Positions 7,984-15,117 of a stretch of DNA of 64,000 bases are shown one piece after another; position 1 is the stretch's first letter; each line of letters starts with the position of its first letter. The translations under genes and the position numbers were made by a program. This DNA is from Phytobacter palmae (GTDB taxonomy: Bacteria > Pseudomonadota > Gammaproteobacteria > Enterobacterales > Enterobacteriaceae): the NCBI GenBank assembly GCA_900112785.1, contig FONB01000007.1:1-64000 (forward strand). Reading direction: 5' to 3'. Below the pieces are notes generated by a model that was given only the letters and a program-made list of their open reading frames with translations, did not search any database and had not been told where the DNA came from.

Positions 7984-8853
7984 ATGTTAACTCCTGAAAA
8001 AACAGGGGCGGATTTACTCGTCTCAAATTTTACAAAAAGTAATTTCAATTCAGTTGTTTCTGGTTATAAAGTTATTAATTTTAACGAGTCACATTCTGAT
8101 GCGGCTTGTGTATCCCGTATTATTGAGATTTTTACGCTCAATAAACTTCGAGCCGAAGGTGAAAAACTCACTTCTATTACAGGGCTAAGAATTCCGGATA
8201 CCGCAGCAACGGCAGAAGAAATTAACTTATTACTTTCTCGTTGCTCTAAGTTATGCAAAGTTGAAGAGAAAGAATTAGGCATTCGTAATCGCGCCGTTGA
8301 TGAAGCAAACGCTGCCATTCACCAGGCTACTGGAGCAAGTCGAAGTATTTCAGAAGTGAAATCACGTAAGGCGGGGCGTACAGAACTTGCTGATGCAGAA
8401 CATCAATATCAAATGGCGAAGAGTCGTTTTTCTGAACAAAGCGAGCGTGCCACGCAGTTCAGGTCAATTGCAGGTTTACTGGTTGCTGAGGCTGTCTGTA
8501 TCGGTAAGGGGGTGGATTTACCATTGCTCCATTCGTTTCATAAAGCAACCCGTGTTTCAGCAGAATTAATAAGAGCTTTACAGAAAAGTGATTTTGCAAA
8601 TGCTGTAAGATTTACTCTTGAGGCTCTTGATGAACTAACAATAGCCATTAGAGAGATTATTAAAAAATGTATCCCTCCTACAGATCGCTATGAGCTGGAT
8701 AATGGTGGCCTTTTAAAATCTCAGGCATATCAACATTATTATCATGCTGATAATGCCTTGCTGCGTGCACTGGTGAGTGCAGATGAATATGTATTGCATG
8801 TCAGTGAAAGAAATAAACGTGACAGTTATAAAAAAAGAATCTTCTCAAGTTAA
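7984..8853 (+). CDS. Uncharacterised satellite protein with coiled coil, next to capsid gene
   Basis: A 289-residue protein of unknown function. Residues about 80-170 are charged and helical (VEEKELGIRNRAVDEANAAI, then ELADAEHQYQMAKSRFSEQ), giving a coiled-coil appearance; the C-terminus is basic. It lies 16 bases ahead of the capsid-like gene and is surely co-transcribed with it. In P4 the comparable position holds sid and psu, which build an external scaffold and decorate the small capsid, so a capsid scaffolding or size-control role is reasonable, but I see no convincing match to Sid, Psu or the P2 scaffold gpO. Confidence 0.6.
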   Translation: MLTPEKTGADLLVSNFTKSNFNSVVSGYKVINFNESHSDAACVSRIIEIFTLNKLRAEGEKLTSITGLRIPDTAATAEEINLLLSRCSKLCKVEEKELGIRNRAVDEANAAIHQATGASRSISEVKSRKAGRTELADAEHQYQMAKSRFSEQSERATQFRSIAGLLVAEAVCIGKGVDLPLLHSFHKATRVSAELIRALQKSDFANAVRFTLEALDELTIAIREIIKKCIPPTDRYELDNGGLLKSQAYQHYYHADNALLRALVSADEYVLHVSERNKRDSYKKRIFSS

Positions 8854-8869
8854 TTAAAAAGGTGTTGAT

Positions 8870-9874
8870 ATGTTTGCTTTTAAAAATGAAAAGCCGGACG
8901 CTGCACGTCTGTATCATGAGAAATTAACGGCTGCTGCCAGTAGTTCTTATCAGGAAGGGCGTCGTTTCTTTCTGACTCCCAAAAAAGAAAATATTCTGCG
9001 AGCGTCAATACTGGAGTCTGGCTGGATGATGGGCCAGATTACGTTACGTGATGTAAACGAAATCTCTGGCAATGCTATAAATATAGGTGCCAGCGAATTA
9101 CATACCGGACGTGTGGCTAATGGTCGTTTTCGTAAAAGAGTGGCTATTAATGGCACAGAATTCTGGCTTTCTGAAACAGATACCAGTGCGGCGATCACTT
9201 ACGCGGAAATGTCAGATATTTATAATCTGGGCAACGCAGGTAACTTTGATAGTGTGATGGACGAATTTTTTAGCCAGGCATACTCGCTTGATATGTTGCG
9301 TACAGGCTTCAATGGGGTAGCTATTGCCGATACTACCGATCCCGATAAAAATAAAAAAGGCGAAGATGTCAATATTGGCTGGCATGCACTGGTAAAAGAA
9401 TACGCTGAGGGTAAACAAATCATTAGCGAACCAGTATCGCTGGGTGAAAGTGGTAACTGGAAAAATATCGATTTGCTGGCAAACCATCTTATTACTAATG
9501 TGATTGCCGAACCGTACAGGGAAGACCCTCGCCTTGTCGTGCTGGTTGGTGCTGAACTGGCTGCACAACAACGCCTGCGCTTGTTCAATGCGGCGGATCG
9601 TCCCGCAAATGTGAGTGCTGCACAGATGGCCACCAGTTCCATTGCAGGACGCTTTGCCTTTATTCCGCCCTTCATGCCCGGTAAGCGCCTTGCTGTGACC
9701 ACACTCAGTAATCTGCATATTTATACTCAGGTGAACACGCGGTTACTTCGCGCTGAGTTCGATGAAGAGAAATGTGAGTATGGGCATTCATATCTTCGCA
9801 ATGAAGGTTATGCCCTGGGCAATCCGGAACTCTATGCTGCTGTTGATGAGAGCGCTATTTCTCTCGTTGAGTAA
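8870..9874 (+). CDS. P2-family (gpN-like) major capsid protein
   Basis: A 334-residue protein recognisable as a relative of P2 gpN (about 357 residues). Shared features are LRTGFNGVAIADTTDPD (gpN FIMAGFNGVKRAETSD), EDVNIGWHALVKEY, GESGNWKNIDLL, NVIAEPYREDPRLVVLVG and the C-terminal YLRNEGYALGNPELYAAV. P2 capsid proteins have the HK97 fold. Classic P4 has no capsid gene and remodels the capsid of its helper, so a satellite with its own capsid subunit may build a private small shell or co-assemble with helper subunits. A strong terminator follows directly. The AGGTG ribosome site before the ATG at 8870 supports the start. Confidence 0.85.
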   Translation: MFAFKNEKPDAARLYHEKLTAAASSSYQEGRRFFLTPKKENILRASILESGWMMGQITLRDVNEISGNAINIGASELHTGRVANGRFRKRVAINGTEFWLSETDTSAAITYAEMSDIYNLGNAGNFDSVMDEFFSQAYSLDMLRTGFNGVAIADTTDPDKNKKGEDVNIGWHALVKEYAEGKQIISEPVSLGESGNWKNIDLLANHLITNVIAEPYREDPRLVVLVGAELAAQQRLRLFNAADRPANVSAAQMATSSIAGRFAFIPPFMPGKRLAVTTLSNLHIYTQVNTRLLRAEFDEEKCEYGHSYLRNEGYALGNPELYAAVDESAISLVE

Positions 9875-9889
9875 TATTCCTGGAAATAA

Positions 9890-9921
9890 AAAGCCCGCTG
9901 ATTATTTAGCGGGCTTTGAGA
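9890..9921 (+). terminator. Intrinsic terminator after capsid gene
   Basis: A ten-base-pair stem, aaagcccgct paired with agcgggcttt (9890-9899 and 9908-9917), with an eight-base loop. It closes the alpA-capsid operon and separates it from the immunity/replication operon. Confidence 0.85.
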
Positions 9922-9997
9922 ACTTACACAGGTAGAAAATGAAACCTACAGGGTGGCAAACCCTGTAAGAATATTCAGGATGCCAGGATTTTCAAAA

Positions 9998-10558
9998 ATG
10001 AACAATACAATAAATTCGGTTATAAATTTCTTGCGTAGCCTTAATCCGGCAGGCTATAGTTTTGGCGTTGCCGCAAAATCGGCAACCGGGCGTAGGAACC
10101 CGTGTAATCTAACGGCGACACAACACGCGCCTGGCGTGTTTTTTTATGTCGCAGCTCTGGCACACCTGTTTTTTATGGTGTGGTGTTTTATGGCGTTCAT
10201 TTGCCTCTTACGCCACATTGTCAAAATTATGGTAGTCCGGGCGGGGCAGCTTTCGGGCTGGCCGGTATCCGTTAGAGCCGGTATTCCTACCCCCGTCCGG
10301 GCTACCACCCATGAGCGTAGGAACTCCGGTGGTGGCGTTAACCGCTATCTAACGGAGGTTGCCGCTATGGCTACGATCCCTGTTTTTTTTCAACCAGAAT
10401 TTACCTTTCTTTTTCTTGCTGTTCGCCGTGCTGACTCCACCTCGCGTCCTTTTCCTGTTCGCATCACTGCATGCAATGAACATGATGCACGGCTGCGTCT
10501 TGTCGCTGACTTCATCCTGTGTTTTGCCGGACGTCTGCCACTGGAGGTGAACGCATGA
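9998..10558 (+). CDS. ash: Ash-family (Icd-like) satellite protein
   Basis: About 186 codons from the ATG at 9998 (aggatt lies nine bases upstream). The core GYSFGVAAKSATGRRNPCN, the hydrophobic FFYVAALAHLFFMVWCFMAFICLLRH and the following GWPVSVRAG are the signature of the Phage_ASH family, often annotated as host cell division inhibitor Icd-like. These proteins are encoded in the leader of the P4 replication operon, so the RNA immunity elements lie inside the coding frame. The protein role is poorly known; the frame may be constrained as much by RNA as by protein. Confidence 0.75.
   Translation: MNNTINSVINFLRSLNPAGYSFGVAAKSATGRRNPCNLTATQHAPGVFFYVAALAHLFFMVWCFMAFICLLRHIVKIMVVRAGQLSGWPVSVRAGIPTPVRATTHERRNSGGGVNRYLTEVAAMATIPVFFQPEFTFLFLAVRRADSTSRPFPVRITACNEHDARLRLVADFILCFAGRLPLEVNA
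10123..10146 (+). terminator. Early terminator in immunity leader
   Basis: The stem acacgc/gcgtgt (10123-10128 and 10134-10139) with the loop gcctg, followed by a T run, lies early in the leader just after the seqA-like element. In P4, immunity works by premature termination in this leader, so this hairpin is a natural candidate for the immunity-controlled terminator. Confidence 0.65.
10250..10310 (+). ncRNA. P4-type CI immunity RNA candidate (seqB region)
   Basis: The seqB-like core at 10270-10290 (cgttagagccggtattcc and three more bases) is complementary to two flanking elements in the same transcript: a seqA-like element at 10091-10115 (gtaggaac... then atctaacgg) and a seqC-like element at 10316-10355 (gtaggaactccgg... 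then atctaacgg). This A-B-C layout, with a central antisense and two outer targets, matches the P4 cI immunity locus, where a short RNA processed from the leader pairs with seqA and seqC and causes early termination. The ends of the mature RNA are estimated, not seen. Confidence 0.65.
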
Positions 10559-10794
10559 AACACCTTAATCAGCAATGTTTGCCTTGTACCCTGTCCGACG
10601 AAGGTGAAACCCGTCTGCTGAGAGTTGCGCTGGCCAGTGAGTTTCTGGCTGATGCGTTATCAGGCAAAGACAGTTCCGGCGTAAATACGGTGTCCTCTGA
10701 GGGCGTGGCCGCTATGTTTGCCTGTTTTGCTGAACTGCTCGATGGCGTTGTGAAAGAAACCAGCACCCTACAGGGAGGCTGTCATGACCAGTGA
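10555..10794 (+). CDS. Small P4-type protein, possible derepression protein (epsilon-like)
   Basis: A 79-residue protein starting MKHLNQQCLPCTLSDEGETR and containing LRVALASEFLADAL and VAAMFACFAELLDGVV. It sits between ash and alpha, where P4-like satellites carry short genes including the epsilon derepression protein that inactivates the helper repressor. I place it in that family from position and general appearance, not from an alignment. It overlaps the next gene by 11 bases, consistent with translational coupling within the replication operon. Confidence 0.55.
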   Translation: MKHLNQQCLPCTLSDEGETRLLRVALASEFLADALSGKDSSGVNTVSSEGVAAMFACFAELLDGVVKETSTLQGGCHDQ

Positions 10795-11191
10795 AACAAT
10801 CATGTCTCCTGCTTTTCGCACTGCGCTATTACGCCGTTATGTGGCTGATGCATTTATTTCCCTCATGACCCGTGTGAATGGCAGGCCTGTCTATGTTGAA
10901 GACGGGGAAACGGTGATTCTGACGGCTGAAAAAGTTGCCCTGAATATTCTGTTTCACATTGAAGCCCCCTGGATGGACGAATTCGGGGCAGAAGATGGCA
11001 GCAGACTTGCGGCTGAAATGCTTGAAAGAATGCTGGCGCCTGGCTTTATGGTTGAAGCATTACGCCTGTCCGTGGAAGGTGTCACCGAAATGCGGGAAGT
11101 GTACCGCGACATTATTTTTGGTGCCCCGGATGGTGAACTGCCTGCTGGTTATGAATTTGTGCGTTGTGAAGAAGGGGAGAAACGCCAGTGA
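10784..11191 (+). CDS. P4-type DUF5375-like protein
   Basis: A 135-residue acidic protein beginning MTSETIMSPAFRTALLRRYV with ADAFISLMTRVNGRPVYVED. Proteins of this type (DUF5375-like, from memory) directly precede the alpha primase gene in P4-like elements. The ATG at 10784 overlaps the preceding stop, and its own TGA at 11189-11191 overlaps the GTG start of alpha, so the three genes are tightly coupled. The function is unknown. Confidence 0.6.
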   Translation: MTSETIMSPAFRTALLRRYVADAFISLMTRVNGRPVYVEDGETVILTAEKVALNILFHIEAPWMDEFGAEDGSRLAAEMLERMLAPGFMVEALRLSVEGVTEMREVYRDIIFGAPDGELPAGYEFVRCEEGEKRQ

Positions 11192-13875
11192 GACAGCAAA
11201 CTGTTACTGAGGTTTCCACTGCTGCCCGTGGCCGCTGGCCACATATCCTTTCAGCGCTCGGTATTACCGTTCCGGCAGGGCACCGACACGGAGCCTGCCC
11301 GAAATGCGGCGGAACTGACCGTTTTCGTCTGGATGATAAGGAAGGACGGGGAACCTGGTTCTGTAACCAGTGCGGTAATGGTGACGGACTGGATCTTATT
11401 CGTCTTGTTACAGGCAAGAGTGTACTGGAAGTCTCTGGCATGGTCGCCGGAACATTGTCCATGCCGGAAGCTGGCAACAAAACCGTTGTGCCTGCCAGAA
11501 ATGAAGCGGTACGGAAAGCGAACGGCAAAGCACGTTTTCACCAGTTAGAGAAAGCCTCAGCCCAGGGGGAGACCCCTTATCTTACCGCGCGCGGACTGTT
11601 TGGCCATGTGGCATCCCTGCTGGGGCATCCCGTGACGGTAGCCGGAACCGTATTCCCGGCAGGCTCTCTTCTCCTTGGCCTGACGGATATTGACGGGGTA
11701 ATCACAGGTGGCCAGCTCATCAGTCCTGAGGGGGAGAAAAACCTTCTGCCGGGGAGCCAGCTTACCGGGGCATTTATTGCACTGACTGACATACCCGCAA
11801 ATCCTCCTGAACAGGTCATTATCACCGAAGGTTTTGCCACGGCACTGACAGCATCGCTGCTGTCCTCTGGCTGGGTGGTTGCCGCTGTGGCAGCCACTAA
11901 TCTGGTCAGGGTGGCAGAGAGGATCCGGCAGAAATGGCCTGATACGCGGATCGTCATGGCTGCTGATAACGATTTACTCGACGGTAAGGAGAATACCGGG
12001 CGCATCTGGGCAGAGAAAGCCGCAAAGGCTGTGAGCGGATGGGTGACACTGCCGCCAACACGGCATAAAGCGGACTGGGATGATTTTCGCCAGGAGGCCG
12101 GACTGGAGCGCGCCCGCGAGGCATTCAGGGAAGAAATGACCCTCCACGGCAAAGGGCTGACCCGTCTGCCGGAAGGCTTCCGTCTGACTAAGGAGTATCT
12201 GTGGTACGACAAACTCGTTAATAAATCAGACGGTGATACCGAAATCCGCAACATAAAAATTTGCAGCCCTATCCGTGTGACTGCCATTACCAGCGATGCC
12301 GATGGCAGTAATTACGGGCGGCTTCTTGAGTGGGATGACACGAACGGGAACAGCCGCAAATGGGCGATGCCGATGGAAATGCTGGGCGGTAGCGGTGAAG
12401 AGCTGCGTCGCGTACTTCTGGTTAACGGCCTTTCGTATATCAACGTTAATGGGGCTGCGCGGGCGCACCTGATGGAGTACATCTCCCTGTGCAAACCGGA
12501 AAACAAAGTCACCTGTGTGAATAAAACCGGATGGCATGGCGGGGTGTATGTTCTCCAGGATGAAGTTATCGGACGGGATGCGCGTTCTGTGATTCTCCAG
12601 ACATCGAGCGTACAGGGGCGGGATTTCCGCGTGAACGGGACGTCAGACGACTGGCGGCAACATATCGGGCGTTATTGTGTGGGAAATGCCCGCCTGGCAT
12701 TCAGCGTAAGCCTGTCTTTTGCCGCCCCTTTGCTGCAACTGGTGGGGATGGGGGGCGGTGGATACCACCTTAAAGGGGAATCCACGGACGGGAAAACCAC
12801 GACCATGAAAGTGGCGGCATCCGTCTGTGGCGGAACTGACTTCTGGCATACATGGCGAGCAACGGGAAACGCGCTCGAAGGTACGGCAAGCCGCCGGAAT
12901 GATGCCACGCTGATGCTGGATGAGATCCGCGAAGTTGACGGGCGGGAAGCCGGGAATATCGCCTACATGCTGGCAAACGGGCAGGGGAAAGCCAGAGCAC
13001 GAACGGATGGTTCTGTCCGTGAAACAAACCGCTGGAATCTGCTTTTCCTTTCCACGGGTGAACTGTCACTGGTGGAACATGCGGCCAGCGCAGGAGAACG
13101 GACTTATGCCGGAGTTGAGGTGAGGATGATTCAGATCCCCAGTGATTCCGGTAAGTATGGTGTATTTGAGGATTTGCACGGCTTTACAGGCGGAAAAGCC
13201 CTGTCTGAGCATCTTGAGCAGGGGGTGGCGCAGTTTCATGGAGCGCCTTTCCGTGACTGGCTGCGTTATATCACCGACGCATTGCCGGAGGTCACCAGCC
13301 AGGCAAAGGTGTTACTGAAAGAATACACGCGAAAATTAACCCCGGAAGATGCCGGGAATCAGGTTGGCCGCGCTGTAACCCGCTTTGCTCTTGTCGCTAT
13401 GGCTGGGGAACTGGCGACACGGGCAGGTATCACGGGCTGGCCGGAAGGAGAAGCCTTTGCAGCGGCTGAACGTTGTCTGGCGGCATGGATGGCAGATCGC
13501 GGGCACTCGGCAAACCAGGAAGACAGGGCAGCACTGGAGCAGGTACGTGATTTCATCACGCGCAACCAGTACAGCCGTTTTGCTGACTGGCATGACGACA
13601 AAAACCGCCCGGTTGCCATGATGGGGTTCCGCAAGGTGGACAAAGGAAACGCGAATACCGAAACGGTGACCACTTTTTATGTTCTGCCATCGGGATGGAA
13701 GGAAATCTGCAAAGGATTTGATGCCCGTAAGGTTGCGCGACTTTGTGTTAATGCGGGGTGGCTTGAAGCAGGTAAGGACGGGCGTACCCAGATAAACATG
13801 CGCCTGCCAGAAATAGGCCTCAAGCGGGTGTATCAGTTCAGCACGAATGTGCTTGGCGAACCGGAAGAAGACTAA
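11188..13875 (+). CDS. P4 alpha-like primase-helicase with DUF927 domain
   Basis: An 895-residue replication protein that starts at a GTG overlapping the upstream stop. The N-terminus has a zinc ribbon (CPKCGGTDRFR, then WFCNQCGNGDGLDLI, residues about 33-72). A Toprim-like primase core follows, with VIITEGFATALTASLL near residue 211 and IVMAADND near 256. The C-terminal half is a DUF927-type helicase with a Walker A region GESTDGKTTTMK near 530 and a Walker B ATLMLDEI near 575. P4 alpha is 777 residues and unites primase, helicase and origin binding; this version is longer and has a different helicase module. It presumably recognises the iterons just downstream. Confidence 0.88.
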   Translation: MRQQTVTEVSTAARGRWPHILSALGITVPAGHRHGACPKCGGTDRFRLDDKEGRGTWFCNQCGNGDGLDLIRLVTGKSVLEVSGMVAGTLSMPEAGNKTVVPARNEAVRKANGKARFHQLEKASAQGETPYLTARGLFGHVASLLGHPVTVAGTVFPAGSLLLGLTDIDGVITGGQLISPEGEKNLLPGSQLTGAFIALTDIPANPPEQVIITEGFATALTASLLSSGWVVAAVAATNLVRVAERIRQKWPDTRIVMAADNDLLDGKENTGRIWAEKAAKAVSGWVTLPPTRHKADWDDFRQEAGLERAREAFREEMTLHGKGLTRLPEGFRLTKEYLWYDKLVNKSDGDTEIRNIKICSPIRVTAITSDADGSNYGRLLEWDDTNGNSRKWAMPMEMLGGSGEELRRVLLVNGLSYINVNGAARAHLMEYISLCKPENKVTCVNKTGWHGGVYVLQDEVIGRDARSVILQTSSVQGRDFRVNGTSDDWRQHIGRYCVGNARLAFSVSLSFAAPLLQLVGMGGGGYHLKGESTDGKTTTMKVAASVCGGTDFWHTWRATGNALEGTASRRNDATLMLDEIREVDGREAGNIAYMLANGQGKARARTDGSVRETNRWNLLFLSTGELSLVEHAASAGERTYAGVEVRMIQIPSDSGKYGVFEDLHGFTGGKALSEHLEQGVAQFHGAPFRDWLRYITDALPEVTSQAKVLLKEYTRKLTPEDAGNQVGRAVTRFALVAMAGELATRAGITGWPEGEAFAAAERCLAAWMADRGHSANQEDRAALEQVRDFITRNQYSRFADWHDDKNRPVAMMGFRKVDKGNANTETVTTFYVLPSGWKEICKGFDARKVARLCVNAGWLEAGKDGRTQINMRLPEIGLKRVYQFSTNVLGEPEED

Positions 13876-13900
13876 TCCCGCGCGAGTCTTATTTTTATGA

Positions 13901-14089
13901 GGTAACACTGGTAACAGAGGTAACAGGCAGACACAACGGGGCGTTCAGGTGTTACCAGTTAAAAAGAGTGACTGGTAACACTGGTAACAATCTGAGAGGT
14001 GTTACCTCGTGTTACCACTAATAAAAAAGCACTGGTAACGGTTTTTTCTCTTTTAAAACAATGATGTTACCAGTGTTACCTCTGTTACA
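13901..14089. repeat. GGTAAC iteron array (crr/ori-like region)
   Basis: Eleven GGTAAC/GTTACC hexamers plus one variant (GTTACA) lie in 189 bases: forward at 13901, 13910, 13919, 13974, 13983 and 14034; reverse at 13951, 14001, 14011, 14066 and 14075, with the variant at 14084. Neighbouring copies are often exactly nine bases apart. The extended unit is about ACTGGTAACA. P4 alpha binds short iterons of similar look (GGTGAACAG type) at ori and crr, and crr lies beside alpha, so this is a good candidate for the cis-acting replication region. Confidence 0.8.
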
Positions 14090-14156
14090 CGTTTAATCAG
14101 ACAGCAATCACTTCTGCCAGCTTTATTCCTGGCAGGCAATAAATGAAGGAAACAGC

Positions 14157-14429
14157 ATGCGCATCATGAAAATGACCTGCCCTGAATGTCTTGCCAGTGC
14201 AACAATCCGTAAGACGAACCGTAAGCATCCACAACTGGCAGATGTTTACTGTAGTTGTACAAATGTCGAATGTGGTCACACCTTTGTGATGAACGTGTCC
14301 TTTTCACATACCATCAGCCCCAGCGCGCTCAAGGGACAGGGAAGGGTAAAAGAACTGATTGATGCCATGCCGGAAGAGGATCGCGCGAAAGCCCTGGCTT
14401 TTCTGCTACAGGCAAAAAAGCAGGCTTAA
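14157..14429 (+). CDS. ogr: Ogr/Delta-family late transcription activator
   Basis: A 90-residue zinc-binding activator: CPEC near residues 8-11 and CTNVECGHTFVM near 33-44 give the C-x2-C...C-x4-C pattern of P2 Ogr and P4 Delta. Such proteins activate late promoters of both satellite and helper phage, letting the satellite use helper morphogenesis genes. An aagga site seven bases before the ATG supports the start. It stands alone between the iterons and the retron. Confidence 0.88.
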   Translation: MRIMKMTCPECLASATIRKTNRKHPQLADVYCSCTNVECGHTFVMNVSFSHTISPSALKGQGRVKELIDAMPEEDRAKALAFLLQAKKQA

Positions 14430-14884
14430 TGTTGACTGGCCGGGACCCGGAAGTGTGCCCGGCACTGATTATTTGGTCAGAAACTTTTTCAGTCTCTTTT
14501 TGTGGTAACTCATTAAATTTACTCTGTTTATTATTTTCGCGTTCAGTGCTGTCTCTTTCTGAATCGTGACATAAAATAAAAAATCCCTTCTGAAACAATC
14601 ATCTGGAAAAACTGGCACAAGTACTGAAATTTCTGAAACTGAAAAAAACTGAAATCTGTTTCAATTTTTTCAGTCTGCAGTTTATGTCAGAGAGCCAGTA
14701 CTGGTGCTGGCTGGCTTACCCGTTTGTAGAAAAACAAAACTGAAAAATTTTACTGATATGAAAGTGGCAGGCGGGTGCGGTGTAGTGCCGTTTTTGTCTC
14801 TTTTGATTGTTTTTTGGTTAGTCCGGTGCTAACTTAAGGGCAAGCTCAGGCGTTCCGCTTTGAATGCGGCAATCAACTTTATTA
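14430..14884. other. Noncoding spacer with CTGAAA repeats upstream of the retron
   Basis: No credible gene is seen. CTGAAA occurs at 14590, 14624, 14633, 14639, 14649 and 14740, with reverse copies (TTTCAG) near 14487 and 14668. The core 14624-14673 is densest. The stretch also holds a small hairpin (ccgc...gcgg, 14855-14869). The CTGAAA cluster could be a second replication or regulatory repeat set, or a promoter-proximal control region for the retron. Confidence 0.55.
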
Positions 14885-15028
14885 ATTTGTTAGCTTTGCT
14901 TTCAGAAATGAAAGCGTTTGGATTTTATCCAGACAAGTTCCGAGGCCACCACCGTCGCCATCCCCGGCGATGCCGTAGCTGACGGCATTACTTACGGTCG
15001 AGGAAAACAGAGGCTGTTGCTAACAAAT
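14885..15028 (+). ncRNA. Retron msr-msd RNA
   Basis: The layout of a retron RNA is visible. The a1 arm attttgtta-type segment at 14885-14892 pairs with a2 TAACAAAT at 15021-15028; with two more bases on each side the match is ten perfect pairs. After a1 comes TTAGC, with G14893 as the candidate branching guanosine. The msr then has two adjacent hairpins, GCTTTC-agaaat-GAAAGC (14898-14915) and GTTTGGA...TCCAGAC (14916-14934). The msd (about 14936-15018) folds with TTCC/GGAA and ACCGT/ACGGT stems enclosing two hairpins, TCGCC-atcccc-GGCGA and ATGCCGT-agctg-ACGGCAT. The reverse transcriptase follows within 100 bases. Exact ends are inferred. Confidence 0.78.
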
Positions 15029-15117
15029 GTTGATGTAAGCATCTCTGTTAATCCACACCCTTGATTATGGGAAGACCGTAAGTAACTTTGCTCATTTTCT
15101 TCTTATGGACGATTGAT

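Noticed and set aside
11577-12287. 236-residue minus-strand frame within the primase gene
   Set aside because: Codon-bias shadow of a high-GC gene; composition rich in Ser, Arg and Pro with no family signature.
14830-15067. Alternative a1/a2 arms taacttaaggg (14830-14840) and cccttgatta (15058-15067)
   Set aside because: They pair only with a bulge and a wobble; the 14885-14894/15019-15028 pair is perfect and is followed by the canonical TTAGC and msr hairpins.
14988-15085. The 12-base inverted repeat as the retron a1/a2 pair
   Set aside because: It would leave only 74 bases between the arms and exclude the two msr hairpins; kept instead as a possible regulatory pairing.
15088-15117. TTG start of the reverse transcriptase
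   Set aside because: No convincing ribosome site and it would overlap the downstream arm of the 12-base repeat; GTG at 15118 preferred, though the TTG cannot be excluded.
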